A stretch of 6,687 nucleotides of DNA. It comes from Spartobacteria bacterium. Its GTDB lineage: Bacteria; Verrucomicrobiota; Verrucomicrobiia; Chthoniobacterales; UBA10450. How positions within the stretch are numbered: the stretch's first letter is position 1; each line of letters opens with the position of its first letter. A program made the translations under genes and the position numbers. Under the pieces are notes generated by a model. The model searched no databases. It was given only the letters and a program-made list of their open reading frames with translations, and was not told the origin of the DNA. The stretch lies in assembly GCA_021324035.1 (NCBI GenBank), contig JAJPJU010000364.1:1-6687 (forward strand), read 5' to 3'. This document shows, in pieces, positions 6,508 through 6,687 of this stretch.

Positions 6508-6687
6508 TCAATACTCCAGCTGACAATTCGAATTAAGTCTTGGCGGAATCGGGAAATCCAGATTTTCCTGGCCAAACAGATAGGAGTTACGCAGTTGGCC
6601 GTTTTTCGTGAAACTGGGTAAGTTCGGCGTTTGCCTATCTTGCCCGAACGCATTCAAATTACGGCCAACCCGTGCCGAATCGGGGCA
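6508..6687 (-). CDS. Unrecognised protein, C-terminal 59 residues (enters from right edge)
   Basis: A frame open from the window edge ends at tandem TGA TGA codons (6508-6510, then 6505-6507). The 59 residues include VGRNLNAFGQDRQTPNLPSF and NGQLRNSYLFGQENLDFPIP, rich in Asn, Gln, Pro and aromatic residues. I do not recognise the family. G+C at codon positions 1, 2 and 3 is about 53, 42 and 54 percent, with the low second position expected of coding DNA; the overlapping frame that opens at 6653 has its highest value there. The start and most of the gene lie outside the window. It is co-directional with the kinase gene, about 220 bases upstream of it. The ending may be premature: the next 100 bases look coding in the +1 frame. 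Confidence 0.5.
   Translation of the reverse strand, partial: CPDSARVGRNLNAFGQDRQTPNLPSFTKNGQLRNSYLFGQENLDFPIPPRLNSNCQLEY

Noticed and set aside
6318..6653. A single 111-codon minus-strand gene upstream of the kinase
   Set aside because: Between 6653 and about 6508 its second codon position has the highest G+C, and the frame ending at 6508 fits coding much better. Only its 3' part looks coding, so it is treated as a frameshifted remnant.

Overview
The window most likely comes from a member of the Planctomycetota, probably Pirellulales-like. Three features point there: a secreted protein that opens with an 'LExLEDRxVPA' type N-terminal motif, a TPR Ser/Thr kinase with the 'LLDFN' and 'EPQxLARLQHTxIVPIYS' signatures I associate with planctomycete kinases, and an FHA-GGDEF protein of a type I associate with this phylum. 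This is motif recognition only; no database search was possible.

Every gene I can support lies on the minus strand, so transcription runs from the right edge to the left. In that order: (1) the 3' end of an unrecognised gene entering from the right edge (stop at 6508), followed by a coding-like stretch in another frame that looks like a frameshifted continuation or gene remnant (6318-6507); (2) a 949-residue transmembrane Ser/Thr kinase with C-terminal TPRs (3435-6284); (3) a secreted matrixin-like (peptidase M10) protein with beta-sandwich repeats (1457-3346), whose zinc-binding motif has lost two of its three histidines; (4) an FHA-GGDEF protein with a DGDEF signature (382-1329); (5) an unrecognised partial gene leaving through the left edge (within 1-381). 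I saw no tRNA, rRNA, CRISPR array or insertion sequence.

The genes suggest an envelope signalling neighbourhood. The kinase can phosphorylate Ser/Thr, FHA domains read phosphothreonine, and GGDEF domains make or sense c-di-GMP, so a kinase to FHA-GGDEF relay is a reasonable hypothesis. The matrixin-like protein between them would be an exported, probably non-proteolytic, binding or surface protein. All three have altered catalytic signatures: HCD and DFN in the kinase, HEAGL...E in the matrixin, and DGDEF in the GGDEF domain. The DFN change looks family-wide; the others deserve a look.

At both edges, G+C content by codon position favours reading frames that run off the window over the closed short frames that overlap them. 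The annotation follows that evidence with moderate confidence.
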